This document shows, one piece after another, positions 44,953 to 55,257 of a stretch of 64,000 nt of DNA. The stretch spans positions 111,241,764 to 111,305,763 of the forward strand of contig NC_053495.1 of assembly GCF_905171775.1 (NCBI RefSeq), read 5' to 3'. Within the stretch, counting starts at the first letter, position 1. Each line of letters begins with the position of its first letter. The position numbers and the translations under genes were made by a program. This stretch comes from Rana temporaria (lineage: Eukaryota > Chordata > Amphibia > Anura > Ranidae). A model generated the notes under the pieces. It saw only the letters and a program-made list of their open reading frames with translations, was not told the DNA's origin and did no database searches.

Positions 44953-45631
44953 TGACTCTGTTCTCCCAGGGTTTCCTATCCGCTTCCAGACACTCCCTGT
45001 TAAGATGTCCATAGGGACACTTCACCAGGAGTGGATATCCTTCCTTATCTTACCTAAAGCCTCAACTCCTATCGTTTTGGGACTACCTTGGTTACGGCTC
45101 CATTCTCCACACGCTGACTGGACTAGTGGACACAACCTGGCTTGGGGTTCCTCCTGTTCCTCACCCTGCCTACCCAAGGTTGCCCCAAAAGAAAAACTTC
45201 CTGCTGCCACCATCCCAGTATCTTTTGCTCTTCCTACTGCATATAGTGGTTTCTGGGATGCGTCCTGCAATAGTCGGGCTGATGCACGCTCTAAGTCATG
45301 TGGCACTCTGGATGAGGAGCCCACCTGTGAACATGAGCCGATCATTCCCTCCAGTTTGATAACCATTTACCTTTTGTCTGTCCCTAAATACCTTTGGACG
45401 CACAGCCAGGCTAGCTTGTCTGCAAGTTCTGCAGTCACTACGCTTTGTGATGCGATTCAGGTAGTCGCTACACCTGACCTTGCTATTCATTCGGTCTCTG
45501 AACTAGTTATGCCATTCCAGCCCATGCCCAGTGAGCCTCCTACTTTTTCTTATTTAGGACCTTCGGCAACCTTGTGTCACCCTAATACTGTTACGTCCAT
45601 TCAAACCTATTGTAAAGGATTAGATCGGTAG
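44915..45631 (+). pseudogene. Ty3/gypsy protease region and start of pol
   Basis: Overlaps gag by 38 bases in another frame, which suggests a lost base near 44930. Motifs are FQTLPVKMSIGTLHQEWISF and IVLGLPWLRLHSPHADW, the C-terminal half of the retropepsin-like domain. The frame ends at TAG 45629-45631. No RT motif follows. Confidence 0.65.
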
Positions 45632-45636
45632 CGGGG

Positions 45637-46201
45637 TGTGTGACCCCCTGGATGGGTTCACTACACACTGATTTATACAGAGAAACAGCCAAAGTCGGTT
45701 GAAAGCAAAGATTTGGGTTTATTCTTCCATCTTGCTGGAAACAAGTGCAAGCATCCAAACAGCATAAACAAAATCAAACATAAAATAAACCCTGAACACT
45801 TGGGGCGTCTACCTTCACCACACAGGAACCTATCTATGGAGTCTGGCACGGCCTAGTGCTGGGCAGACACTGCTGGTCCTACAGCAGAAAACAATAGTCT
45901 CTTTTTGATTTTTATCACACAGAAAAAGAATCAACAGCACCTCACCTCTTCAGAAGTATTTCTGCTCACTGCTCTCCTTCACTCAAAAAGCCTCAGGATG
46001 CAGCATTCAGTAGTAATCCTCTGGATTACTTATAGAGGCCTTAATTGCCTCATTCTGAACAGCTGAAGTTTTCCAACGCCCTTAAACCTTTCTGGCTATT
46101 TCTGCAGCCGACACCTGATAATTGGTGTATTGTCTAAACAAGGAAGAAATGTATCTCCCATCTGTGACAACACCCACAGATTTACCTGACTTCCTGTCAC
46201 A
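45637..46201 (-). repeat. Possible LTR relic
   Basis: TGTGTGACC...CTGTCACA has short inverted ends. On the minus strand a CTATAAGTAATCC box lies near 46033 and AATAAA near 45721, in the order expected of an LTR. No target duplication is seen, so the boundaries are uncertain. Confidence 0.35.
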
Positions 46202-46579
46202 CTATCTATGGGGTTCAATCAATCCTCATTCTTCTTGTCTTTCTTTTTTTGTTTTCAAAAAGTTTTATTGAAGAATAAATCAGTGTAACACCGAAAGGCA
46301 CAGTACTATAAATCCACATTAGGTATAAACAGCTATTACAATACATACATGTTTGAAATAACTCATGTACACATAATAAGTACAAAACCTGTACATAGAC
46401 CAACCCAGGGCCCTGGGAGGAGAACAAGAATAAATGAGTGGTAAGGAAGCATATCTTAGCCATCTATATTGCCTATGTGGCAAAAACCAAAGAAAAGAAA
46501 AAACACACTTTAAAGAAAAAATAAGAAAGAAAAACCAAGGCATGAAAAACCACATCAAATCAAATAATATCAAGGTCAG

Positions 46580-49500
46580 TTAATCCTGCAATCTATATAG
46601 AAACCATGGGTTCCATTTAGCGTCATAAACAGGGATCGAATCGTGCAAAGTGTGAAATATTTTTTCAGAGAGCATCATCTGGTCTATCCGAGCAATAATA
46701 GAAGGGAAGGGGACCAATTGCTTTTTCCAGTGAAGGGCAATAGCCCAGTGAACTGCGACACATGTAGAGTGAATCAGCCTCACCAAATGTTTAGGGGAGT
46801 CATTGATGCTCTGGAAAAACAAGCAGTGCTTAAATGTCAAGGTAATATGCTCCCCCTCCAGCCTATCAACCATTTCCCGAGCTGCCGTCCAAGTGGGCAG
46901 CAGCTTCTCACAGTCCCAAAATAAGTGGAAAAAAGGAGCCCTGCTGAGGGCAGCCTCTAAAGCAAGTCGGGAAAGCTTGAGGAAAGATCTTGCTAAGCCG
47001 GAGTGGGGTGTAATACCACCTAGTCAAGAGTTTAATAGCAGTTTCTCTAACTGTCAGTGATTTAGTACATTTACGCATGTTTTGCCACCCACTAACCCAG
47101 TCCAGAGCACCCTCATCCAGACTAAGTTCCCGTTGCCAATCACTCCTGTATTTCACTAGAGCCGGTTCAGATACTGACTCCAAAAACCGGTAGACTATTG
47201 AGATAAGGCCTTTCTGTCTAGGAGCCGAATAACATATATCTTCAAAAAGAGAGCTCATGCTGGCAGTCTGGAGGGGATAATGCTGCTGGAAAAAGTGTCT
47301 TATCTGCAGGAAGTGGTAAAACTTCCTAGTAGGCAAAGGGTAGAGTGACTGTAAATGTGAAAAGGTGACAAACTTAGAGTCTGACAGAAATTTATCCAGC
47401 TGCGTTAGGCCACAATCTCTCCATATGTCAAAAGAATCGGGGTGATTAAAAGCCAGGGGGAATCTAGGATCACCAAGGAATGAAGCACCCCGAGGGGTAT
47501 CTGAGATTAGCTTAAACTTGTCCCTATAGTCCAACCAGAGTCTCAAACTTTCATCAACTACACTATTCTTCAGTTGCAGACCGGGCCACGATCCACCAGA
47601 GGACCACAGCAGGCCCGGGAGAAAGAAAGGGGAAATAGACTCCCCTTCAAACCTGACCCAGGGGACTCTGGAGTTAGCAATGTTCCACTGAGCCTGCTGT
47701 GTAAACCGACTGGACAGATAGTATAGCCAAATCTGAGGGACACCCAAACCCCCACGGGCCGCTGGACGGTACAATATATCTCTGGAGAACCTCGGGGGTA
47801 TACCTTGCCAAATAAACTTATTTAGGTGTGAGTGGAAATCCAAGAGAAGGGATTTGGAGAGTCTAACTGGGAGGGAACGGAACAAGTAAAGGAGTTTGGG
47901 GAGGATCATCATCTTCAGGGCCATGATCCTGCCAAGGAAGGAAATGTGTAGAGGGGCCCAGAGTCTTAGGAGTCCCTTCAGCTTAGTAAGCATCTTGGGG
48001 TAATTGGCGAAAGAGAACGAAAATACTTGTTTAAGGTGAACTATCTCGTCGGGGGTAAAGCCAATTGGCAAAGCCACCGATTTTGAGACACTGACCGAGA
48101 GACCGGAGATCCTCGCAAAGGCGGATAAAGTGGACAATAGAGGGGGCAGGGCAAGTAAGGGGTCCATGACAAACATTAAAACGTCGTCTGCATACATGCA
48201 GAATTTATAATTAGAGGTACCTTTAGTATACCCGCGTATATCTGGATTGTTCAAAATGGCAATAGCCAGGGGTTCGAGGGCCAGCGCAAAAATAAGGGGG
48301 GAAAGTGGACAACCTTGCCTCGTCCCCCTACCTAGGGAAAAGAACTCTGAACTGCAACCCGGGATTGGCATCCTGAATGATGTTGGTTGCTAGACGTATG
48401 TTGTCAGTGATAAGCCTATGGGGGATAAAACCCGACTGATAGGGGGAGATAAGAGATGAGATCACTCCCGCTAGCCTATCTGCCATGATCCTGGAAAAAA
48501 TTTTAAGGTCATTATTAATGACCGATATGGGCCTATAATTTTGAGGGAGAGCATGGTTTTTATTGGGCTTAGGGATCAGGGACATGTTGGCGAGCAACAT
48601 TTCTTCTGGGAAACTACCACCTTGTAAAACTAAATTAAACAATTGGACTAGCCTAGAGGAAAGGGGTTCGGCAAATTTCTTATAATATACTGACGAGAAC
48701 CCGTCAGGGCCCGGGGCTGAACCCATCTTCAGTGATTTAATAACTCCTAAGACCTCTGCAGAAGTAATAGGGACATTCAGTTTATCACGTTGTGAAGAGG
48801 AAAGGGAAGGGATAGGAAGAGCTTGGAACCAGGGGTCATCCTGCACCAAAGGCTCTGAGGGCCTAGCCGCTAGTAGAGAGGAGTAAAATTGAGTGAATTG
48901 CCGCAGAACCTCTTGTGGATGAGAGGAGGTTCGACCTGGGCCAACATCTAGCTTATATACATGTGGAGGGCGTGTTAACTGATTCAGCTTCCTCGCAAAC
49001 ATGGACGAGGCCGTGTTACTATGAAGCAGGAACCGCGCCCTCGACCATCTTAGAGCTTTTTTAACCTTATCTGAGAGCAAAGTGTCTAGCTCTAGGCGTT
49101 TCTGTTCTATAGCTAGCCTGGTCGAATCCAAATGCAGAGAGTCAGTCTTCTTATAAAGGAGATCCAACTCAGCTGAGAGTGATAAAATTCTCTGTCTATT
49201 TATTACGGGCAGAGGCAATTCCTATAAGTTTTCCCCGGATAACTGCCTTATGGGCAGCCCAGACTGTGGCAAAAGGGGTATCTGGGATAGCATTAAGTGT
49301 GAAATATTCAATAATGGCCCTCTCAACCTCCGACTCCACCACAGCGTCTGATAGGAGCGCCTCATTAAGTCTCCACGAAAAGGGAGCAGGGGCTAAACCA
49401 ATGAAATTCATTGAGAAGGACACTGCATGGTGATCCGACCAGACGCAGGGGTGTATTGTGGAGGAGGAAGAGTTAGCCAAGAGAACTGGCGAGGCATAGA

Positions 49501-50110
49501 CATAATCCAACCTAGCCGAGCTATTGTGAGGATGGGAATAAAAAGTGAACTCCCTAACCCCTACATTATGTGCCCTCCAAACATCCACCAATTGATGATC
49601 AAGAAGGCACCTAGCCAGGGTCTTGGGAAAAGCCCTGGCCCTCGCAGCGGTCGTACACCTATCTAGATTAGCATTGGCCACCATGTTAAAATCCCCACCC
49701 ACTATCATATGTGGGGACTGGTATTTGGTCAGAATGGCGAAAAAGGAGCTAAAAAAAGACACAGGGGCATCGTTGGGAGCGTAGACACTTGCAATGGTCA
49801 ATTCCTTGTTGTTTACTAAGCCCTTAACTATGACATATCTACTCTCTGAGTCTCTAACAATCTGTTTAACCTCCATAGGGAAGGAAGAGTGTAAGAGAAT
49901 GGCGGCGCCCCTGGATTTAGAGGAGTGGAGTGTATAAAATGCTTGAGGAAATTGTCTATGGAAAAATTTAGGATGGGAGGACTGAGCAAAGTGCGTCTCC
50001 TGGATAAGGAGGATTTTGGCACCCAGAGACTTGTACATATCAAAGGCCTTACGCCTTTTGACTGGGGAGTTAAAACCTTTCACATTATGTGATATACACG
50101 TAATAGGCAT
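46580..50110 (-). pseudogene. LINE D ORF2: endonuclease and RT with frameshift and loss of motif A
   Basis: From ATG 50110 the endonuclease is intact: SHNVKGFNSPVKRRK, LIQETHF, VGGDFNMVANANLD, ARLDYVYAS, VWSDHHAVSF. A one-base shift near 49200 ends that frame. The RT frame (49218-48328) has SAPGPDGF and NYRPISVINNDLK. At about 48365 it breaks, and the next frame starts at SLGRGTRQGCPLSPLIF, so about 60 residues with the AFD motif A are gone. MYADD is kept at 48183-48197. The C-terminus runs through ACFRGC-like FPTCFRGCPQQG and into 46873-46580. Compared with LINE C it is catalytically dead. Confidence 0.85.
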
Positions 50111-50767
50111 GTGAAATGTGAGGTTGCACTATAAATTGAAAATTCGATACAGGGTCGAATATCAAGCAGGGGACCAGCGAAGCACCATTTCCAATCAGGG
50201 ACACCACCATAATCCCAGATCCAATAGGATCAAAATAAGGCCAGGGAACAACCAACAAGACATTGAACAGAGGAGCATATGGAACAGTTTCGATACAGAC
50301 ACAGACAGTGCCAATAGGATTCAGCCGACCTGAAAAGAAACAAGCAATGTCCAGAAAAAAACACGTCAAAAACCTAAAATAAAAAAAAGAACAAAAAATG
50401 AGAATGTAACACATAGAAATTGGATCAGGTAGATAAGAACACAACCTGATAATAGGAGAATCAAAATGTAATGAGACAACCAGGTCTCAAACCCAGCAGG
50501 TCCAAATAGGTGAAGTGCAACAGGTCAGTCACCTATCTAGGGAAGCGGAAAAAAAAAGGAAGGGCACAAATATAGCTGGGTGGGGAGGACATGACACGGC
50601 TCCGAGGGACCGACACCAGAGGAAGTGCCATAGGGGTCGATGAGGACTCAGCAAATGAAAAAATAAATAAAAAATAAAAAGAAAAGTAATGATGAGTTCC
50701 ATCTCGAAATGTAGTAGTCGCCAAAGAGGAGATGAGGTGAGGACCGAGGCAAGGCAGCCGGCAGGGG
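50111..50767 (-). other. LINE D spacer between ORF1 and ORF2
   Basis: A/T-rich 0.66 kb without a supported gene. Confidence 0.5.
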
Positions 50768-51727
50768 CTAGTTGAGATTTCTGTCAGCTGGATCGTACCT
50801 GATCCTCCGTCTATCTCTGCGGGGAGGAGGTGTTTGCCAGATCGGGGCAGGTCTAGGAGTAGATGGTGGACGAAGATTCGCACCCGCATCCAGGAGGCCA
50901 AGCTTCACAAGGATCTCCTGACCCTCCAGTAGAGAAGTAGCTGAATACGTTGTGCCGTTGTGGGGTATTGTCAGCTTGAAGGGAAAACCCCATTTGTATC
51001 GAATCCTTGCAGACTGGAGGATTGATGTGACCTCCTTTAGGCCTCTGCGCCTGTCCAGGGTGGCAGGAGAAATGTCAGGATAGATCTGTATAACATGTTC
51101 ATCTAACACGATACGCTGTTTCATGCGTGCTGCCCTCAGAATCTCTTCCTTAATGAGAAAGTCCTTCATACAAAGGACTATATCCCTCGGGGGTTTGTCA
51201 GAGGGAGGCTTCGGTCTAAGGGCCCTGTGGATGCGATCGCAAGTAAAAGCAGCAGAGTCACAATTAGGAAGCAGGGACTTAAAAAGCTTAATTGCAGTGG
51301 GAATAAGCTCCGTTTTGGATTCAGGGACACCCCGCAGGCGTAGATTATGGCGCCTGTTTCTATTGTCCAGGTCCTCAATTTGGGATTGCATCTGGACAAA
51401 CGCCGAGGGCAATGCATCATATTCCCTGCTCAAATCCCCATAAGCTAATGCCAGCTCGTCATGTTTCGTTTCGAGGAGATCGGTTCTCGAGCCGAGGGCA
51501 GCGATCTCCTGCGATAATGTATGTGAAGTCTTATGAAGTTCCGTCTGGAATTTAGTGGCCAGCTTCTCATACATGGACTCCAGGCTAGCATCAAGATCTG
51601 CCTTAGACAATGCAGACTGGTACTCACGGTTCGGCTCAAGCTGCCAAGCGGAGGCTGGATGCAGTGGTGTGGCAGGCCTCGGCGGGCATGGTAGGCCCGG
51701 ATCTACGGCGGCGCCATCTTGTGACAT
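50768..51727 (-). CDS. LINE D ORF1 protein (L1-type RNA-binding protein)
   Basis: An unbroken 319-residue frame. Residues 1-35 are proline-rich. A coiled coil follows (SALSKADLDASLESMYEKLA ... LLETKHDELALAYGDLSREY), then an RRM-like domain starting NRRHNLRLRGVPESKTE and including FTCDRIHRALRPK, RDIVLCMKDFLIKEEIL and VIQIYPDISP. The C-terminal domain has ARIRYKWGFPFKLTIPHNG. It closely matches LINE C ORF1 and shows what that copy lost. ATG 51727 is the natural start, about 165 bases from the LINE 5' end. It may be translatable even though ORF2 is dead. Confidence 0.85.
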   Translation of the reverse strand: MSQDGAAVDPGLPCPPRPATPLHPASAWQLEPNREYQSALSKADLDASLESMYEKLATKFQTELHKTSHTLSQEIAALGSRTDLLETKHDELALAYGDLSREYDALPSAFVQMQSQIEDLDNRNRRHNLRLRGVPESKTELIPTAIKLFKSLLPNCDSAAFTCDRIHRALRPKPPSDKPPRDIVLCMKDFLIKEEILRAARMKQRIVLDEHVIQIYPDISPATLDRRRGLKEVTSILQSARIRYKWGFPFKLTIPHNGTTYSATSLLEGQEILVKLGLLDAGANLRPPSTPRPAPIWQTPPPRRDRRRIRYDPADRNLN

Positions 51728-51910
51728 GCTGTCCTGCTCCCGAGCGCGGAGGAGATAGTGTGTGCGGCTAGAGGGGTGTTGAAATAGGTGAAAAATTTGA
51801 TCGTTAATGACCCTCTAGCTGTGATCAAGGTCCCGTGTGGAACGGAGCTACAGCCTCAGGCGTCCATCCCGCTCAGCGCCGCGCATGCGCCCCCATTCTT
51901 CTTGTCTTTC

Positions 51911-52357
51911 AGCTAGCCAGCTTGACTCATGTGACTTGTCACCTTCTAACCAACCTGACCTCAGAGTTCCACTGTCCTCTGCCCAGTCTGATGGTCCTGT
52001 GCTAGATACCCAGTTAATATTTAAGGGTCTGGGAGACCCTCCTCAGATTCCTGTTGATCCACTCATGCCCTTGCTTATTCCTAAAAGGCCTTTAGTCCTC
52101 AATAAATCCTCTTGTCCTCTCCCTACTTCGGTTCTGATCAATGAGGATAATCTAAAGTATGAGGTTAGTCAAGTTCTGGATTTTCGTCTTTGCAGTGGCA
52201 TTCTTCAGTATCTTGTGCATTGGAGAGGGTTTGGTCCTGAGGAGGCATCTTGGATAGCTGCATCTGAGGTCTTTGCACCTCGTCTGTTGAGGAGGTTTCA
52301 TCTGAGATTTCCCTTTAAGCCTGGGCCCAGGCTGGGGAGGGGCCATAAGAGGGGGGG
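51911..52357 (+). pseudogene. Ty3/gypsy pol C-terminus with chromodomain
   Basis: Open frame with LPTSVLINEDNLKYEVSQV, LQYLVHWRGFGPEEASW and FAPRLLRRFHLRFPFKPGPR. YLVHWRG-x(4-6)-SW is the core of a chromodomain, as at the end of chromovirus integrases, where it steers integration to chromatin. The preceding integrase core is missing. A purine tract (AAGAGGGGGGG, 52347-52357) follows as polypurine tract before the LTR. Confidence 0.75.
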
Positions 52358-52366
52358 TATGGTCAT

Positions 52367-52488
52367 TAGGGGTGCAACGGATCAAAAAACTCACGGATCG
52401 GATCGATCCTCGGATCAGGAGTCACGGATCAGATCATTTTCGGATCAGCAAAAAAAAAGGGTTCGTTTTCATTGGTCCAAAATATATA

Positions 52489-52544
<56 letters not shown>

Positions 52545-52878
52545 TTCTATATATATATTCCTCTTTAATCCACCCCTGAATTGTGCTCTTTTTTTCCCCC
52601 CTCCTCTCACACCAGTGCTTCACTGCTAACATTCCCTCTCCAAGTCAGCTTGCCAGAGCCCAGTGCACAGCGTGACACGCCTCCCCGGGGAGGCGTGTCA
52701 CGCTGGGCTCTGGCAAGCAGACTGGGTGGAGCAAGATGGCCGCCGCTCCGGAGCTAGGCCGAAGCCGGGGACTTTCCTAGGCCTAGGCTCCGAAGCGCTC
52801 CGCGGATCGCGGGGTGTGCCGATCCGAACGGGGTGGCCCGTTCGGATCACGGATCGGTGACGATACGTTGCTCCCCTA
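52367..52878. mobile_element. hAT MITE, copy 1, duplication ATGGTCAT
   Basis: TAGGGGTGCAACGGATC and GATACGTTGCTCCCCTA ends; ATGGTCAT at 52359-52366 and 52879-52886. Inside are an (AT)n tract of about 60 bases and an inverted pair around GACACGCCTCCCCGGGGAGG. Confidence 0.88.
52483..52560. repeat. (AT)n microsatellite
   Basis: Alternating AT in two blocks with a TATATTATA interruption. The equivalent tract in the duplicate is two bases longer. Confidence 0.9.
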
Positions 52879-53480
52879 ATGGTCATGGATATGCAGTAAT
52901 GTCTGGCAGCTTACCTTGCTCTCCATGTGTTCGTCTTAGAGGCCAGGCCCTCTCACCTGGCTGCCTTTATCATCTCTCCTCCCTGTATGGCTCCACCCCA
53001 GGCCATTCCAGGAACTCTATATTAACCAGTGCACTGCAGATCTGCATTGCTGATCAACGTTGTTTGTTAAGCATTGTGTGTTTAGGTTCCTGCTTGCTGT
53101 GTGCTACGTTTTTATCTCTGTGTACCGATCTTGGCTTGTCCCCGACTACTCTTGTTTGCCTTTGACCCTGACCCTTGGCTTGTACTTGTTTATCCTTGTC
53201 TGCTTGTCGCCCTGACCTTGGCTTAACCCTTCACTATATCTTGTGTCCTGAGTGGCTGCTTCCCCTCTCTCGATACGGAGCGTGACCTGGGTGCCACGAC
53301 CTGGATCCAGTTGCAGCTAAGGCCATCCTCACCACTAGAGGCTCTGGCTTATCTACAGGTGTACACCCAAGGCACCACAAATATGTTGATCAGGCACACA
53401 GAGGTGACAAGAGCGCACATCCGCTAAACCGATAATGCGTTTGCAGAGTGAACACATCTCCTCAGATGATCGTCTGTGCA

Positions 53481-53678
53481 GGAGGTTTCATCTGAGATTT
53501 CCCTTTAAGCCTGGGCCCAGGCTGGGGAGGGGCCATAAGAGGGGGGGTATGGTCATTAGGGGTGCAACGGATCAAAAAACTCACGGATCGGATCGATCCT
53601 CGGATCAGGAGTCACGGATCAGATCATTTTCGGATCAGCAAAAAAAAAGGGTTCGTTTTCATTGGTCCAAAATATATA

Positions 53679-53736
<58 letters not shown>

Positions 53737-54672
53737 TTCTATATATATATTCCTCTTTAATCCACCCCTGAATTGTGCTCTTTTTTTCCCCCCTCCTCTC
53801 ACACCAGTGCTTCACTGCTAACATTCCCTCTCCAAGTCAGCTTGCCAGAGCCCAGTGCACAGCGTGACACGCCTCCCCGGGGAGGCGTGTCACGCTGGGC
53901 TCTGGCAAGCAGACTGGGTGGAGCAAGATGGCCGCCGCTCCAGAGCTAGGCCGAAGCCGGGGACTTTCCTAGGCCTAGGCTCCGAAGCGCTCCGCGGATC
54001 GCGGGGTGTGCCGATCCGAACGGGGTGGCCCGTTCGGATCACGGATCGGTGACGATACGTTGCTCCCCTAATGGTCATGGATATGCAGTAATGTCTGGCA
54101 GCTTACCTTGCTCTCCATGTGTTCGTCTTAGAGGCCAGGCCCTCTCACCTGGCTGCCTTTATCATCTCTCCTCCCTGTATGGCTCCACCCCAGGCCATTC
54201 CAGGAACTCTATATTAACCAGTGCACTGCAGATCTGCATTGCTGATCAACGTTGTTTGTTAAGCATTGTGTGTTTGGGTTCCTGCTTGCTGTGTGCTACG
54301 TTTTTATCTCTGTGTACCGATCTTGGCTTGTCCCCGACTACTCTTGTTTGCCTTTGACCCTGACCCTTGGCTTGTACTTGTTTATCCTTGTCTGCTTGTC
54401 GCCCTGACCTTGGCTTAACCCTTCACTATATCTTGTGTCCTGAGTGGCTGCTTCCCCTCTCTCGATACGGAGCGTGACCTGGGGGCCACGACCTGGATCC
54501 AGTTGCAGCTAAGGCCATCCTCACCACTAGAGGCTCTGGCTTATCTACAGGTGTACACCCAAGGCACCACAAATATGTTGATCAGGCACACAGAGGTGAC
54601 AAGAGCGCACATCCGCTAAACCGATAATGCGTTTGCAGAGTGAACACATCTCCTCAGATGATCGTCTGTGCA
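53481..54672 (+). repeat. Tandem duplication, unit 2
   Basis: Differs from unit 1 by only a few substitutions (CTCCGGAGC/CTCCAGAGC, TTTAGG/TTTGGG, GGGTGCC/GGGGGCC) and two bases of AT tract. It has its own copy of the MITE (53557-54070) and LTR. Confidence 0.9.
53557..54070. mobile_element. hAT MITE, copy 2 (within the duplicated unit)
   Basis: Same ends and same ATGGTCAT flanks as copy 1. It arose by duplication of the whole segment, not by a second transposition. Confidence 0.88.
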
Positions 54673-54862
54673 TCTCACAGGGGCACTTTCGCCGGCAGAC
54701 ATATCCTCACTCCGCAAACACCTTTCTCCAACCTTAGAAAGTTTATCTCAACCAGCGTCAGTCTGCCCCAGTCAGCTTTTTAGAGCGGGCTGCAGGAGAA
54801 CCAATACTGGGAGACACTATGACAATACATATTAAAATACATCTTCATAAAATTTCCACAAC
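54673..54862. other. Unassigned flank between gypsy and Tc1
   Basis: No recognised element. About 170 bp of Tc1 transposase expected here is missing, so a deletion accompanied or followed the gypsy insertion. Confidence 0.4.
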
Positions 54863-54921
54863 ACAGGCAAGGAGAGCATTTATCAGAGAAGCAGCTAGGA
54901 GGCCCATGGGAACTCTGGAGG
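54863..54921 (+). pseudogene. Tc1 transposase fragment
   Basis: GGCAAGGAGAGCATTTATCA then AGGCCCATGGGAACTCTGG corresponds to the ARRAFIREAARRPMGTLEE segment of Tc1 transposases. It is interrupted by a 336-bp insert at an 11-bp duplication. Confidence 0.7.
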
Positions 54922-55257
54922 AGAGGCTCTGAGGAAAAGGGTAATTTTTCAAAACGCGTCAGCCAGCAGTGGTTTGCATGTCCTCTCTCTAGGATCTGGA
55001 GACTGCTATTAGTAGATGGATTGTCATAAGCCAAAGACTGTTACATTGTGGTTTTCTTTCCATGCTTGTGAGTAGTTTTAATACTTTCTATTTTAATAAA
55101 TATATCAAAGGATAATGCACAAGGTTCGTATGCCCTCTTTTTCTATTCTTTTTTGAATATCCTGGAGGGCAGCAAGGCCTGAGATATTATCCACTCTGAA
55201 CTTTGGATCGCCTGGTCAACACATTTCTGTGCAAGAGTATTTGTTTTGCTGCTATTT
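54922..55257. mobile_element. 336-bp insert of unknown class with 11-bp duplication
   Basis: AACTCTGGAGG is repeated at 54911-54921 and 55258-55268. The insert has neither inverted ends nor a poly(A) tail. It contains TTTTCAAAACGCGTCAG and TTAATAAATATATC. The duplication length fits a SINE-like or other retroposed sequence better than a DNA transposon. Confidence 0.6.

Larger units (their letters stand above)
46244..51893 (-). mobile_element. LINE D, L1/Tx1-type LINE, minus strand
   Basis: CATTCTTCTTGTCTTTC is duplicated at 46227-46243 and 51894-51910. On the minus strand the 3' end has AATAAAACTTTTTG and an A-rich tail. ORF1 is whole; ORF2 has a frameshift and a deletion. Confidence 0.9.
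43410..53350 (+). mobile_element. Ty3/gypsy chromovirus-type element, internally deleted, carrying LINE D
   Basis: 5' LTR 43410-43640, gag 43863-44952, protease region to 45631, then an LTR-like relic and LINE D, then a chromodomain end 51911-52357, a purine tract and the 3' LTR. RT, RNase H and integrase are absent. The element sits within the Tc1 transposase gene. Confidence 0.8.
52360..53350 (+). repeat. 3' LTR of the Ty3/gypsy element with MITE near its first bases
   Basis: It starts TGGTCAT at 52360, is split by the MITE, continues GGATATGCAGTAATGTCTGG at 52887 and runs to GGCTCTGG. It includes the segment missing from the 5' LTR (TCAACGTTGTTTGTTAAGC). A TATATTAACC box lies near 53018. 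Confidence 0.75.
52291..53480 (+). repeat. Tandem duplication, unit 1
   Basis: Contains the end of gypsy pol, the purine tract, the hAT MITE, the 3' LTR and 130 bp of flank. Repeated almost exactly as 53481-54672. Confidence 0.9.

Noticed and set aside
52372..52629. Tyrosine/isoleucine repeat frames
   Set aside because: They are translations of the (AT)n microsatellite in a MITE.
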